A stretch of 64,000 bases of DNA from Streptococcus sp. HPH0090. GTDB taxonomy: Bacteria; Bacillota; Bacilli; Lactobacillales; Streptococcaceae. Positions 41,829 through 52,628 of this stretch are shown one piece after another. A program made the translations under genes and the position numbers. A model generated the notes under the pieces. The model did no database searches, was not told where the DNA came from, and saw nothing but the letters and a program-made list of their open reading frames with translations. Position 1 is the first letter of the stretch. Every line of letters begins with the position of its first letter. The stretch lies in NCBI RefSeq assembly GCF_000411475.1, contig NZ_KE150464.1, positions 372,001-436,000 of the forward strand, given 5' to 3'.

Positions 41829-42722
41829 ATGATTGTATTAAAATCAGATCAATTATGTGTTGAGTTTCAAACACTTGGAGGAGCGCTATCCTCTATAAAA
41901 GATAAAGATGATGTAGAGTATTTGTGGCAGGGGGATCCAACTTATTGGAGTGGTCAAGCACCTGTTTTATTTCCAATCTGTGGATCTGTTAGAAATGATA
42001 CTGTCTTGTATGATCAAGAAGATGGTAGTCAAGTAAAAGGTAAAATTCCACGTCATGGGTTAGTTCGAAAAAAAGAATTTGACTTAGTAGAGCAAAAAGA
42101 AAATTCTGTGACCTTTGTTATTGAAGATACTGAGGAGATGTATGAGAATTATCCTTATCATTTCCGTTTAGAAATTACTTATACAGTCACTGGTAAAAAA
42201 ATTCGTACAGAGTACAAAATATTCAATAAGGAATCTAAAAAGAGTATGCCATACTTTATTGGAGGACATCCTGGTTTTAATTGTCCTTTACTAGATAATG
42301 AGGTATATGAGGACTACTATCTTGAATTTGAGAAGCCTGAAACTTGCTCCGTTCCAAGACCTTTCCCAGAAACAGGGATGTTAGATTTCAAAGATAGAAG
42401 TTCTTGGTTAAAAAATCAAAAAGAGCTAGACCTAAATTATGATTTGTTTAGCTATGATGCTGTGACATTAGATGAGTTGGAATCTCGCACAGTAGCTTTG
42501 CGTTCACGAAAACATGATAAAGGTTTGAAACTAGATTTTAAAGAGTTTCCAAATTTAATCGTATGGTCAACTCTTAATAAAGGGCCTTTTATTGCCTTGG
42601 AACCATGGTCAGGTTTGTCTACTTCAATAGAAGAAGGAGATAGACTCGAAAATAAGAAGGATGTTCGTATATTAAATCCAGGTCAAATTGATAAAATTGG
42701 TTTCGATATCGAAATTTTATAA
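41829..42722 (+). CDS. lacX: aldose 1-epimerase family protein (LacX)
   Basis: The 297-residue protein is a galactose-mutarotase-like beta-sandwich: QTLGGALSSIKD at the N-terminus, FPICGSVRND, PRHGLVRKKEF with a catalytic-type histidine, YFIGGHPGFNCPL and ALEPWSGLSTSIEEGD. Homologs called LacX accompany the lac operons of lactic acid bacteria and may interconvert sugar or sugar-phosphate anomers; the exact substrate is not known. Only 21 bases separate it from the PTS terminator and no clear promoter is seen, so read-through is likely. AGAGGGAAG precedes the start. Confidence 0.85.
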   Translation: MIVLKSDQLCVEFQTLGGALSSIKDKDDVEYLWQGDPTYWSGQAPVLFPICGSVRNDTVLYDQEDGSQVKGKIPRHGLVRKKEFDLVEQKENSVTFVIEDTEEMYENYPYHFRLEITYTVTGKKIRTEYKIFNKESKKSMPYFIGGHPGFNCPLLDNEVYEDYYLEFEKPETCSVPRPFPETGMLDFKDRSSWLKNQKELDLNYDLFSYDAVTLDELESRTVALRSRKHDKGLKLDFKEFPNLIVWSTLNKGPFIALEPWSGLSTSIEEGDRLENKKDVRILNPGQIDKIGFDIEIL

Positions 42723-42732
42723 AAATAAACAA

Positions 42733-42807
42733 AAACAAACACAAATTGTTGACTTTTTCAATCAATAGTAGTATATTATGTTTATAAAGAACAATTTGTG
42801 TTTGTTT
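42733..42807 (+). promoter_or_regulatory. lacA promoter flanked by a perfect 18-bp inverted repeat (LacR operators)
   Basis: AAACAAACACAAATTGTT (42733-42750) and its exact reverse complement (42790-42807) enclose the promoter TTGACT (42749-42754), 17-bp spacer, TATATT (42772-42777). The left arm touches the -35 and the right arm lies just after the transcription start. The AAACAAA core fits DeoR-family LacR operators. Confidence 0.88.
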
Positions 42808-42845
42808 AAACAAAATGTTGTTCCAGTTTTTCTCTAATGAAAACT

Positions 42846-42879
42846 TGTTAAGAATGAAAATGATTGTTCATCCTTAACA
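42846..42879 (+). promoter_or_regulatory. hairpin in the long lacA leader
   Basis: TGTTAAG (42846-42852) pairs with CTTAACA (42873-42879); after one A-C mismatch, five more pairs form. No T run follows, so it is not an intrinsic terminator. The leader from the promoter to lacA is about 190 bases. Confidence 0.5.
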
Positions 42880-42977
42880 CAAAATATTGTCAATAAAACT
42901 ACTGGTAGCTTTTTGAGGATGATGTTATCTGAATTCAAAAGTTTACTGGTCTATTATAAAAAAAAGGAGTATACAAT

Positions 42978-43403
42978 ATGGCTATTGTTATTGGTGCAGA
43001 TGCTGCAGGTTTAAGATTGAAAGAAGTTGTAAAAGACTTCTTGGAAAAAGAAAACTTCCACGTAGTGGATGTTACAGCAGAAGGTCAAGACTTTGTTGAT
43101 GTAACTCTAGCAGTTGCGGAAGAAGTCAAGAAAGAAGAACAAAACCTTGGTATCGTCATTGATGCTTATGGTGCAGGTCCGTTTATGGTTGCTACTAAAA
43201 TCAAAGGAATGGTTGCTGCAGAAGTTTCTGATGAACGTTCAGCTTATATGACTCGCGGTCACAACAACTCACGTATGATTACGATGGGTGCTCAACTTGT
43301 TGGTGATGAATTAGCAAAAAACATTGCTAAAGGCTTTGTAAATGGTAAATACGACGGCGGTCGTCACCAAATCAGGGTCGACATGTTGAACAAAATGTGC
43401 TAA
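42978..43403 (+). CDS. lacA: galactose-6-phosphate isomerase subunit LacA
   Basis: LacA with LacB isomerises galactose-6-phosphate to tagatose-6-phosphate. The 141-residue protein is of the RpiB/LacAB family: [19 protein letters not shown] at the N-terminus and [13 protein letters not shown] near residue 95. It lacks the RpiB cysteine motif that LacB carries, as usual for the pair. It is the first gene of lacABCD and has an AAAGGAG site. LacR-type operators flank the promoter. Confidence 0.96.
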   Translation: MAIVIGADAAGLRLKEVVKDFLEKENFHVVDVTAEGQDFVDVTLAVAEEVKKEEQNLGIVIDAYGAGPFMVATKIKGMVAAEVSDERSAYMTRGHNNSRMITMGAQLVGDELAKNIAKGFVNGKYDGGRHQIRVDMLNKMC

Positions 43404-43432
43404 TTTTGATATTGAAAGAAAGGTAAGATAAA

Positions 43433-43948
43433 ATGAGAATTGCAATCGGATGTGACCACATCGTAACAAATGAAAAAATGGCTGTTTCAGAATTTTTGAA
43501 ATCAAAAGGACATGAAGTTATCGACTTTGGTACTTATGACCATGCTCGTACCCACTACCCTATCTTTGGTAAAAAAGTTGGTGAAGCAGTAGTTAGTGGC
43601 CAAGCTGATCTTGGTGTATGTATCTGTGGTACTGGTGTAGGTATCAATAATGCTGTTAACAAGGTTCCTGGTGTTCGTTCTGCTTTGGTTCGAGATATGA
43701 CAACAGCTCTATATGCAAAAGAACAATTGAATGCCAATGTTATCGGATTTGGTGGTAAAATCACTGGTGAGTTGCTCATGTGTGATATCATTGAAGCTTT
43801 CATCAATGCTGAATACAAACCATCAGAAGAAAACAAAAAATTGATCGCTAAAATCCAACACGTTGAAACTCATAACGATCATCAAACTGATGCCAACTTC
43901 TTTACAGAGTTCCTTGAAAAATGGGATCGTGGTGAATACCACGACTAA
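43433..43948 (+). CDS. lacB: galactose-6-phosphate isomerase subunit LacB
   Basis: The 171-residue partner of LacA has the RpiB signatures [20 protein letters not shown], the catalytic cysteine segment [26 protein letters not shown] and [11 protein letters not shown]. The C-terminal tail (after about 145) is longer than in RpiB and typical of LacB. AAAGGTAAG precedes the start, and it lies 29 bases after lacA. Confidence 0.96.
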   Translation: MRIAIGCDHIVTNEKMAVSEFLKSKGHEVIDFGTYDHARTHYPIFGKKVGEAVVSGQADLGVCICGTGVGINNAVNKVPGVRSALVRDMTTALYAKEQLNANVIGFGGKITGELLMCDIIEAFINAEYKPSEENKKLIAKIQHVETHNDHQTDANFFTEFLEKWDRGEYHD

Positions 43949-43958
43949 GAGGTGACTT

Positions 43959-44888
43959 ATGATTTTAACAGTCACAATGAACCCATCCATTGATATTTCC
44001 TATCCTTTGGATGAATTAAAAATTGATACTGTAAACCGTGTTGTTGATGTTACGAAAACAGCTGGTGGTAAAGGTCTCAATGTTACACGCGTCCTATCAG
44101 AATTTGGTGATTCTGTAGTCGCAACTGGTCTAGTTGGTGGTAAACTGGGTGATTTTCTAGTTGAAAATATTGACGATAAAGTCACCAAGCGTTTCTTCTA
44201 TATCCAAGGTGAAACACGTAACTGTATCGCTATTCTTCATGGTGATAATCAAACTGAAATTCTTGAAAAAGGTCCTGAGGTTCAAGAAAAAGAAGGACAA
44301 GATTTCTTGGCTTACTTCAAAGAACTTCTTAATACTGTAGAAGTAGTAGCTATTTCAGGTAGTCTACCAGCTGGACTCCCAGTTAATTATTATGCTAGTT
44401 TAGTGGAACTTGCTAACCAAGCCGGAAAACCAGTTGTCTTGGACTGTTCAGGAGCTGCTCTTCAGGCTGTTCTTGAATCACCACACAAACCTACGGTTAT
44501 CAAACCAAATAATGAAGAATTATCTCAACTATTAGGAAGAGAAATTTCTAAAGATCTGGATGAACTAAAAGAAGTTCTACAAGAACCTTTTTTTGAAGGT
44601 ATTGAGTGGATTGTCGTTTCTCTAGGTGCTAACGGTGCCTTTGCAAAACACGGGGATACTTTCTATAAAGTAGATATTCCAAAAATTCAAGTACTAAATC
44701 CAGTTGGTTCTGGTGATTCTACTGTAGCAGGTATTGCATCAGGTCTTTTCCATAAAGAATCTGATCAAGAATTGTTGACTAAGGCGAATGTTCTTGGTAT
44801 GCTAAATGCTCAAGAAAAAATGACTGGTCATGTCAATATGGCTAACTATCAAAATTTATTTGACCAATTAATTGTGAAAGAGGTATAA
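43959..44888 (+). CDS. lacC: tagatose-6-phosphate kinase
   Basis: LacC phosphorylates tagatose-6-phosphate to tagatose-1,6-bisphosphate with ATP. The 309-residue PfkB-family protein has [15 protein letters not shown], the first PfkB signature [19 protein letters not shown], and the second PfkB region near the C-terminus [18 protein letters not shown] with the catalytic aspartate. AGAGGTG precedes the start; lacD begins one base after its stop. Confidence 0.95.
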   Translation: MILTVTMNPSIDISYPLDELKIDTVNRVVDVTKTAGGKGLNVTRVLSEFGDSVVATGLVGGKLGDFLVENIDDKVTKRFFYIQGETRNCIAILHGDNQTEILEKGPEVQEKEGQDFLAYFKELLNTVEVVAISGSLPAGLPVNYYASLVELANQAGKPVVLDCSGAALQAVLESPHKPTVIKPNNEELSQLLGREISKDLDELKEVLQEPFFEGIEWIVVSLGANGAFAKHGDTFYKVDIPKIQVLNPVGSGDSTVAGIASGLFHKESDQELLTKANVLGMLNAQEKMTGHVNMANYQNLFDQLIVKEV

Positions 44889-44889
44889 A

Positions 44890-45870
44890 ATGACTTTAAC
44901 AGAAAATAAACGTGCTTGTTTGAAAAAACTCTCAGATGAAAATGGAATCATCTCAGCTCTTGCTTTTGACCAACGTGGTGCTTTGAAACGTTTGATGGCT
45001 CAATACCAAACAGAAGAGCCTACAGTAGCTCAAATGGAAGAACTCAAAGTTTTGGTAGCAGATGAATTGACTAAATACGCTTCATCAATGCTTCTTGACC
45101 CTGAGTACGGACTTCCAGCTACAAAAGCTCTTGATCCAAATGCAGGTCTTCTCCTTGCTTATGAAAAAACTGGATACGACACAACAAGCACAAAACGCTT
45201 GCCAGACTGCTTGGACGTTTGGTCTGCAAAACGTATCAAAGAACAAGGTGCAGATGCTGTTAAGTTCTTGCTTTATTACGACGTAGATAGCTCTGACGAA
45301 CTCAACCAACAAAAACAAGCCTACATCGAGCGTATTGGTTCTGAGTGTGTAGCCGAAGATATTCCATTCTTCCTTGAAATTCTTGCTTACGATGAAAAAA
45401 TTGCTGATGCAGGTTCTGCTGAATACGCTAAAGTAAAACCACACAAAGTTATTGGTGCTATGAAAGTCTTCTCAGTCCCACGCTTTAACATTGATGTTTT
45501 GAAAGTGGAAGTTCCAGTTAACGTTAAATACGTTGAAGGATTTGCTGAAGGAGAGGTTGTTCACACTCGTGAAGAAGCAGCAGCATTCTTCAAAGCACAA
45601 GACGAAGCAACAAATCTTCCTTACATCTATTTAAGTGCAGGTGTATCAGCTAAACTCTTCCAAGAAACACTTGTCTTTGCCCACGAATCAGGCGCAAACT
45701 TCAATGGTGTTCTTTGTGGGCGTGCAACATGGGCTGGATCAGTTGAGGCTTACATAAAAGATGGTGAAGCAGCGGCACGCGAATGGCTTCGTACAACTGG
45801 TTTTGAAAACATCGATGAACTTAATAAAGTACTTCAAAAAACAGCTACTTCATGGACTGAACGCGTATAA
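44890..45870 (+). CDS. lacD: tagatose-1,6-bisphosphate aldolase
   Basis: LacD cleaves tagatose-1,6-bisphosphate to dihydroxyacetone phosphate and glyceraldehyde-3-phosphate, feeding glycolysis. The 326-residue class I aldolase has [14 protein letters not shown] at the N-terminus, [15 protein letters not shown] with the Schiff-base lysine region, and [18 protein letters not shown]. In Streptococcus pyogenes a LacD paralog regulates virulence; a regulatory role is not evident here. GAGG at the end of lacC serves as ribosome site. Confidence 0.95.
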   Translation: MTLTENKRACLKKLSDENGIISALAFDQRGALKRLMAQYQTEEPTVAQMEELKVLVADELTKYASSMLLDPEYGLPATKALDPNAGLLLAYEKTGYDTTSTKRLPDCLDVWSAKRIKEQGADAVKFLLYYDVDSSDELNQQKQAYIERIGSECVAEDIPFFLEILAYDEKIADAGSAEYAKVKPHKVIGAMKVFSVPRFNIDVLKVEVPVNVKYVEGFAEGEVVHTREEAAAFFKAQDEATNLPYIYLSAGVSAKLFQETLVFAHESGANFNGVLCGRATWAGSVEAYIKDGEAAAREWLRTTGFENIDELNKVLQKTATSWTERV

Positions 45871-45916
45871 ACTCTCTATGTTTGTCTTTTAAATCTACTA
45901 AATTTAAAAAAGTTAG

Positions 45917-45954
45917 ATGAAAAGGTTTACAAAAACAAAATCTTGTGATATACT
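45917..45954 (+). promoter_or_regulatory. lacT promoter with candidate cre site and dyad
   Basis: TTTACA at 45926, 17-bp spacer, TGA-TATACT with the -10 at 45949. A cre-like sequence ATGAAAAGGTTTACA (45917-45931, one mismatch, in the central CG) overlaps the -35. A 7-bp inverted repeat (TTGTGAT 45943-45949, ATCACAA 45958-45964) straddles the -10. Confidence 0.8.
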
Positions 45955-45976
45955 TAAATCACAAAATCATAAGAGT

Positions 45977-46054
45977 GAGTGTTACTAAGTAATATTAGGC
46001 ATGATCACAGATGACTTAGAAAAATTTTTCTGAGTTCATTTGTGGTCATTTTTT
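45977..46054 (+). promoter_or_regulatory. LacT antiterminator target (RAT) and overlapping terminator
   Basis: The RAT element lies at about 45977-46006, with the conserved TGTTACT and AGGCA parts of BglG/LicT targets. It overlaps the 5' arm of a long terminator hairpin (46001-46020 with 46029-46049, several G-U pairs) that ends in T residues to 46054. LacT bound to the RAT would prevent the terminator and allow lacTFEG expression. Confidence 0.88.
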
Positions 46055-46092
46055 ATACTCATAATCTTAAATGGAAAGATAAGGAGGTCATC

Positions 46093-46929
46093 ATGTATCG
46101 GATATTAAATCCAATGAACCATAATGTTTCTTTGGTACGTAACGATGAAGGTGAGGAGCTTGTAGTAATTGGAAAAGGAATTGCCTTTGGTAAAAAGAAG
46201 GGAGATTTGATTTCTGAGGATCAAGTTGAAAAAATCTTTCGAATGAAAAACGAGGAATCTCGAGAAAATTTCATGGCTTTACTTAAAGATGTTCCACTTG
46301 ATTTTATTACGGTTACTTATGAGATTATAGATAACCTTTCAAAAAAATATCAATATCCTGTTCAAGAGTATCTCTACGTAACATTAACTGATCATATCTA
46401 TTGTTCTTATCAAGCTATTAGTCAAGGGCGCTATAAGGATAGTAATTTACCTGATATTTCTACCAAGTATCCAACAGCTTTTCAAATTGCAAATGAAGCT
46501 TTTGAAATTTATCGTCAGAAACTGACAGAAAACCTTCCCGAAGACGAAATTATTCGTATAGCTTATCATTTTATCAACGCAGAAGGTGTGAATGAAGTCG
46601 AAGTAGTTGAGACGATTGATAAGAGAAAAGAAATTTTAAAAAGTGTTGAAAATGTTCTAAGAAGCTATGGTATTCAGAGAACACCAGATAATAATAATTT
46701 CTATGACCGCTTTATGATTCATCTAAATTATTTCTTGGATTACCTTGATCGTAGTCGCGATGATAATCAATCCTTGCTCGATATGGAAGAACATATAAAA
46801 AACACCTATCCAGAAGCATTCGAGATTGGTAGTAAAATTTATGAAGTTATTGCACAGGAAACGGGTGTTGACCTTTATAAGAGTGAACGAGTTTACCTTG
46901 TTCTACATATTCAACGTTTATTGTCATAA
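46093..46929 (+). CDS. lacT: transcription antiterminator LacT (BglG family)
   Basis: LacT binds the RAT RNA just upstream of itself and is controlled by PTS phosphorylation. The start at 46093 follows AAGGAGG and gives MYRILNPMNHNVSLVRN, a typical CAT RNA-binding domain (residues 1-55). Two PRD domains follow, with histidines around SDHIYCSY-type positions (LTDHIYCS, AYHFINAEG) and in the second PRD (FMIHLNYF, LVLHIQRL). The product is 278 residues. An earlier in-frame ATG at 46042 lies in the terminator region and has no ribosome site. Confidence 0.94.
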   Translation: MYRILNPMNHNVSLVRNDEGEELVVIGKGIAFGKKKGDLISEDQVEKIFRMKNEESRENFMALLKDVPLDFITVTYEIIDNLSKKYQYPVQEYLYVTLTDHIYCSYQAISQGRYKDSNLPDISTKYPTAFQIANEAFEIYRQKLTENLPEDEIIRIAYHFINAEGVNEVEVVETIDKRKEILKSVENVLRSYGIQRTPDNNNFYDRFMIHLNYFLDYLDRSRDDNQSLLDMEEHIKNTYPEAFEIGSKIYEVIAQETGVDLYKSERVYLVLHIQRLLS

Positions 46930-46962
46930 TATTGCTAAAAATTATATAAGGAGAAATCTATC

Positions 46963-47283
46963 ATGAATAGAGAAGAAGTAACATTGCTAGGTTTTGAGAT
47001 TGTTGCCTATGCTGGCGATGCTCGTTCAAAACTCTTAGAAGCTCTGAAAGCTGCTGAAGCTAGCGATTTTGCTAAAGCAGAAGCTCTTGTTGAAGAAGCA
47101 GCAGGTTGCATTGCGGAAGCTCACAAAGCGCAAACATCTATGCTTGCTCAAGAAGCTACGGGGGAAGAAATTCCATACAGCATCACAATGATGCACGGAC
47201 AAGATCACCTGATGACAACAATCTTGCTAAAAGATTTGATGCATCATTTAATTGAACTTTATAAAAGAGGAGCTAAACAATGA
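46963..47283 (+). CDS. lacF: lactose PTS EIIA subunit
   Basis: LacF is the phosphocarrier of the lactose PTS. The 106-residue helical trimeric-type protein has the phosphorylated His78 in MMHGQDHLM and a signature [12 protein letters not shown] before it. AAGGAGA precedes the start, and the stop overlaps the lacE start by 4 bases. Confidence 0.96.
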   Translation: MNREEVTLLGFEIVAYAGDARSKLLEALKAAEASDFAKAEALVEEAAGCIAEAHKAQTSMLAQEATGEEIPYSITMMHGQDHLMTTILLKDLMHHLIELYKRGAKQ

Positions 47284-48970
47284 ATAAGTTAATTGCCTTT
47301 ATCGAGAAAGGAAAACCTTTCTTTGAAAAACTATCTCGTAATATCTATCTTCGTGCTATTCGTGATGGATTTATCGCTGGGATGCCAGTCATTCTATTCT
47401 CAAGTATTTTTATCTTGATTGCCTTTGTGCCTAATTCATGGGGATTTGTATGGTCTGATGATGTTGTAGCGCTTTTGATGAAACCATATAGCTATTCAAT
47501 GGGTATTCTCGCACTTTTGGTAGCAGGTACGACTGCTAAGTCCTTAACAGACTCTGTTAACCGTAGCATGGAAAAAACCAACCAAATTAACTATATGTCA
47601 ACTCTATTAGCTGCTATTGTTGGTTTATTGATGTTGGCAGCTGACCCAATTGAAGGGGGCTTTGCAACAGGTTTCCTCGGAACAAAAGGTTTGCTTTCAG
47701 CTTTCCTAGCAGCCTTTGTGACTGTAGCAATCTATAAGGTTTGTGTGAAGAATAATGTTACTATTCGCATGCCTGACGAAGTTCCACCAAATATCTCACA
47801 GGTCTTTAAAGATGTTATTCCATTTACGCTTTCTGTCGTTTCCCTATACGGTCTTGACTTACTTGCTCGTCAATTTGTTGGTGCAAGTGTAGCAGAATCA
47901 ATCGGTAAATTCTTTGCCCCACTTTTCTCAGCAGCAGATGGTTATCTAGGTATTACCATTATATTTGGTGCTTTCGCCTTCTTCTGGTTTATTGGTATCC
48001 ATGGACCTTCTATCGTTGAACCTGCTATTGCAGCTATTACTTATGCCAATGCTGAAGTGAATTTGAATCTTCTTCAACAAGGTATGCACGCTGATAAAAT
48101 CCTTACATCTGGCACACAAATGTTTATCGTCACTATGGGTGGTACAGGTGCAACTCTTGTAGTTCCATTCATGTTTATGTGGTTATGTAAATCAAAACGT
48201 AATCGTGCCATCGGACGTGCCTCAGTAGTTCCTACATTCTTCGGTGTCAACGAGCCAATCTTGTTTGGTGCACCTTTAGTATTGAACCCAATTTTCTTTA
48301 TCCCATTTATTTTTGCACCTATTGCAAACGTATGGATCTTCAAATTCTTTATCGAAACTCTTGGCATGAACTCATTTACTGCCAACCTTCCATGGACTAC
48401 ACCAGGACCTCTTGGTATTGTTCTTGGTACAAACTTCCAGTTCTTATCATTCGCTCTTGCAGCATTATTAATTTTAGTAGACACTGCTATCTACTATCCA
48501 TTCCTCAAGGTTTATGATGAACAAATTCTTGAAGAAGAACGTTCTGGAAAATCAAATGATGAATTAAAAGAAAAAGTAGCAGCAAACTTTAATACAGCTA
48601 AAGCAGACGCAATTCTTGAAAAAGCTGGTGTAGAATCAGTACAAAATACAATTACTGAAGAAACAAACGTACTTGTTCTCTGTGCAGGTGGAGGAACAAG
48701 TGGACTTCTTGCTAATGCATTAAATAAAGCAGCAGCAGAATATAATGTTCCTGTTAAAGCGGCAGCAGGTGGGTATGGAGCACACCGTGAAATGTTGCCA
48801 GAATTTGACCTGGTTATTCTTGCTCCTCAAGTAGCTTCAAACTATGAAGATATGAAGGCTGAAACAGATAAACTTGGAATCAAATTGGCTAAGACTGAAG
48901 GAGCTCAATACATCAAGTTGACTCGTGATGGTAAAGGCGCTCTCGCATTCGTTCAGGCGCAATTCGATTA

Positions 48971-48971
<1 letters not shown>
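47280..48971 (+). CDS. lacE: lactose PTS EIICB fusion
   Basis: LacE imports lactose as lactose-6-phosphate. The 563-residue protein has an N-terminal EIIC of the lactose/cellobiose type ([51 protein letters not shown]) and, after a linker near residue 430-460, an EIIB domain with the phosphorylated Cys468 in [18 protein letters not shown]. It overlaps lacF by 4 bases and is followed by a 213-base spacer with several hairpins. Confidence 0.96.
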
Positions 48972-50591
<1,620 letters not shown>

Positions 50592-50598
50592 ATGTATA

Positions 50599-50629
50599 AA
50601 AAAAGTCTCACTATTAGTGAGACTTTTTA
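50599..50629. terminator. bidirectional terminator between lacG and lacR
   Basis: A 13-bp stem (50600-50612 with 50616-50628, loop ATT) has A and T tracts on both sides. It overlaps the lacR stop codon at 50627-50629. Confidence 0.9.
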
Positions 50630-51394
50630 AGGTGTTGATTTAATAATTTTTGTTTGTTTGGATAAAGCTTTTAGGATTTCATCGCTAAGTTTTGAATCGG
50701 AGATAATGGTATCGATATCTGCGATATTGTAGAAAGTGTAGAAATCAAACTTATCAAATTTGCTATGATCGGCTAGAAGAATTCTTTGGTTAGCATTTTT
50801 TAATGCTAGTTTTTGGACTTCGCCTTCCTCTTCGCTAAAAGTAGCAATAGCATGGTCTTTAATTCCATTACAGCTAACGAAAGCTTTAGAGAATTGAAGG
50901 CTTTCGATGTCCTGGAGGGTCAGAGTACCTACAAAGGCACCAGTAATTTCACGGTAATTTCCGCCAATTAAGATTAAGTCTGTGAGTTTCCGTTCATTCA
51001 AGATGATAAATACCGGTAAGCTATTTGTCACTACACGTATGTTATCAATTGGAAGTTCACGAGCAAAGAACTCGAGAGTAGTACCTGGACCGATAAAAAT
51101 CGTTTCTCTTTCTTCGACTAAATGACCAGCAAATTTTGCGATTTCTTGTTTTTCAGCAATCTGAAGACCTTGTTTTTCAACATTCGATCGTTCATTTGCT
51201 AATAGAGAACCAGAACGAAGTTTTTCAGCACCTCCATGTACTCGAACAAGTAAATCCTTGTCAGCCAACTCTTGTAGATAACGTCGAGCAGTCATATCAG
51301 AAATATCTAAACGATTCATTATTTCTTTGACAGTGATGGTTCCTCTTGTATTGACAATATCTAAAATCATATCTAGTTTTTCTTGCTTGAGCAT
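50627..51394 (-). CDS. lacR: lactose phosphotransferase repressor LacR (DeoR family)
   Basis: LacR represses tagatose/lactose genes until the inducer tagatose-6-phosphate appears. The start at 51394 gives MLKQEKLDMILDIVNTRGTITVKE, a DeoR winged helix (ISDMTARRYLQELADKDLLVRVHGGA), followed by the DeoRC sugar-phosphate-binding domain (FIGPGTTLEFFAREL, VTNSLPVF, GGNYREITGAFVG). The protein is 255 residues. The open frame continues upstream to 51496, but that extension is hydrophobic and lies in the promoter. The ribosome site is a run of seven G residues (51402-51408 on this strand). Confidence 0.94.
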   Translation of the reverse strand: MLKQEKLDMILDIVNTRGTITVKEIMNRLDISDMTARRYLQELADKDLLVRVHGGAEKLRSGSLLANERSNVEKQGLQIAEKQEIAKFAGHLVEERETIFIGPGTTLEFFARELPIDNIRVVTNSLPVFIILNERKLTDLILIGGNYREITGAFVGTLTLQDIESLQFSKAFVSCNGIKDHAIATFSEEEGEVQKLALKNANQRILLADHSKFDKFDFYTFYNIADIDTIISDSKLSDEILKALSKQTKIIKSTP

Positions 51395-51419
51395 TAAATC
51401 ACCCCCCCAATCCAATACT

Positions 51420-51448
51420 ATTTTATCATATTTTAAACACCTAAGCAA
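51420..51448 (-). promoter_or_regulatory. promoter of lacR
   Basis: On the minus strand TTGCTT (51443-51448), 17-bp spacer and TGA-TAAAAT with the -10 at 51420-51425. The AAACAAA-rich box (51461-51479) lies directly upstream. Confidence 0.78.
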
Positions 51449-51460
51449 CTTAAAGGAAAC

Positions 51461-51479
51461 AAAAATAAACAAAAACAAA
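51461..51479. promoter_or_regulatory. candidate LacR operator upstream of lacR
   Basis: AAAAATAAACAAAAACAAA is identical over 19 bases to 42721-42739 at the lacA promoter. Its position upstream of the lacR -35 suggests autoregulation. Confidence 0.6.
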
Positions 51480-51520
51480 AGAACATCTTGGTCCAAAACA
51501 AACAGAGATGTTCTTTTGTT
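51474..51520 (-). terminator. terminator of the nrd genes
   Basis: A 15-bp perfect inverted repeat (51474-51488 with 51506-51520) lies just after the nrdF stop on the minus strand and is followed by T-rich sequence in that direction. It separates nrdF from lacR. Confidence 0.82.
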
Positions 51521-51527
51521 GTTTAAA

Positions 51528-52490
51528 TTAATCTAATCCGTAGTTATAATCATCGTCTTGCATGGCTTCAACTTCACCAAGTAGATATCCGTTACCAACT
51601 TGAGAGAAGAAGTCGTGGTTAGATGTACCGGTTGAAATCCCGTTCATAACGATAGGGTTGACATCATCAGCTGAATCAGGGAAGAGAGGGTCTTGCCCCA
51701 GATTCATAAGAGCTTTGTTGGCGTTGTAACGTAGGAAGGTTTTAACTTCTTCAGTCCAACCAACACCATCATAAAGGCTTTCGGTATAACCTTCTTCATT
51801 TTCGTAAAGTGTGTAGAGAAGGTCGTACATCCAATCTTTTAATTTTTCTTGCTCTTCTTCAGGTAACTCATTGAAACCAAGTTGGAATTTATAACCAATA
51901 TAAGTACCGTGAACAGACTCATCACGAATGATCAACTTAATGATTTCAGCAACGTTAGCCAATTTGTTATTTCCAAGATAGTAGAGTGGTGTAAAGAAAC
52001 CAGAATAGAAGAGGAAGGTTTCAAGGAATACACTGGCTACTTTCTTTTCAAGAGGAGTACCATTGAGGTAAATTTCATTGATGATTTGTGCTTTTTTCTG
52101 AAGATATGGATTCGTATCAGTCCACTCAAAAATTTCTTCAATTTCAGATTTGGTATTTAAAGTTGAAAAGATTGAAGAATAAGATTTAGCGTGAACAGAT
52201 TCCATAAATTGAATATTGTTAAAAACAGCTTCTTCGTGAGGAGTACGGATATCAGCACGGAGCGCATTTACCCCAGTTTCAGATTGCATGGTATCCAAAA
52301 GTGTCAAACCACCAAAGACTTTTCCTACCAAGTCTTTTTCCTGATTTGATAACTTTCTCCAGTCATCTAAGTCATTAGATAAAGGAATACGAGTATCTAA
52401 CCAAAATTGTTCAGTTAGTTTTTCCCATGTTGATTTATCGATGACATCTTCGATGGCATTCCAGTTAATGGCTTTGTAGTAAGTTTCCAT
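51528..52490 (-). CDS. nrdF: class Ib ribonucleotide reductase small subunit
   Basis: NrdF houses the dimanganese/diiron site and tyrosyl radical for aerobic dNTP synthesis. The 320-residue protein starts METYYKAINWNAIED, has the metal-binding glutamates and histidines in FNNIQFMESVHAKSYSSIF and IIRDESVHGTYIGYKF, and the C-terminal end DDDYNYGLD that docks to NrdE. It is separated from nrdE by a hairpin, so it may be less transcribed or have extra control. nrdI is not in this window. Confidence 0.96.
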   Translation of the reverse strand: METYYKAINWNAIEDVIDKSTWEKLTEQFWLDTRIPLSNDLDDWRKLSNQEKDLVGKVFGGLTLLDTMQSETGVNALRADIRTPHEEAVFNNIQFMESVHAKSYSSIFSTLNTKSEIEEIFEWTDTNPYLQKKAQIINEIYLNGTPLEKKVASVFLETFLFYSGFFTPLYYLGNNKLANVAEIIKLIIRDESVHGTYIGYKFQLGFNELPEEEQEKLKDWMYDLLYTLYENEEGYTESLYDGVGWTEEVKTFLRYNANKALMNLGQDPLFPDSADDVNPIVMNGISTGTSNHDFFSQVGNGYLLGEVEAMQDDDYNYGLD

Positions 52491-52566
52491 TACAAATCTC
52501 TTTCTTTTGATTTTATTAAATAAAATGATGATGAATCTTGTATCATTCTAGGTTTGGACTACCGCA

Positions 52567-52592
52567 CAAAAAGTCGGGGTACCGACTTTTTG
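52567..52592 (-). terminator. hairpin between nrdE and nrdF
   Basis: An 11-bp perfect stem (52567-52577 with 52582-52592) has A5/T5 tracts on both sides and so can act as a terminator in either direction. It lies between two subunit genes of one enzyme. Confidence 0.75.
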
Positions 52593-52628
52593 TTATTACC
52601 TAATAGTATAGATGTTCTAAGTAAGTCC

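Noticed and set aside
46042..46092. Upstream start for lacT
   Set aside because: It lies in the terminator and lacks a ribosome site; 46093 follows AAGGAGG and starts the CAT domain.
51395..51496. N-terminal extension of lacR
   Set aside because: The extension covers the lacR promoter and is hydrophobic; DeoR proteins begin at MLKQEKLDMIL.
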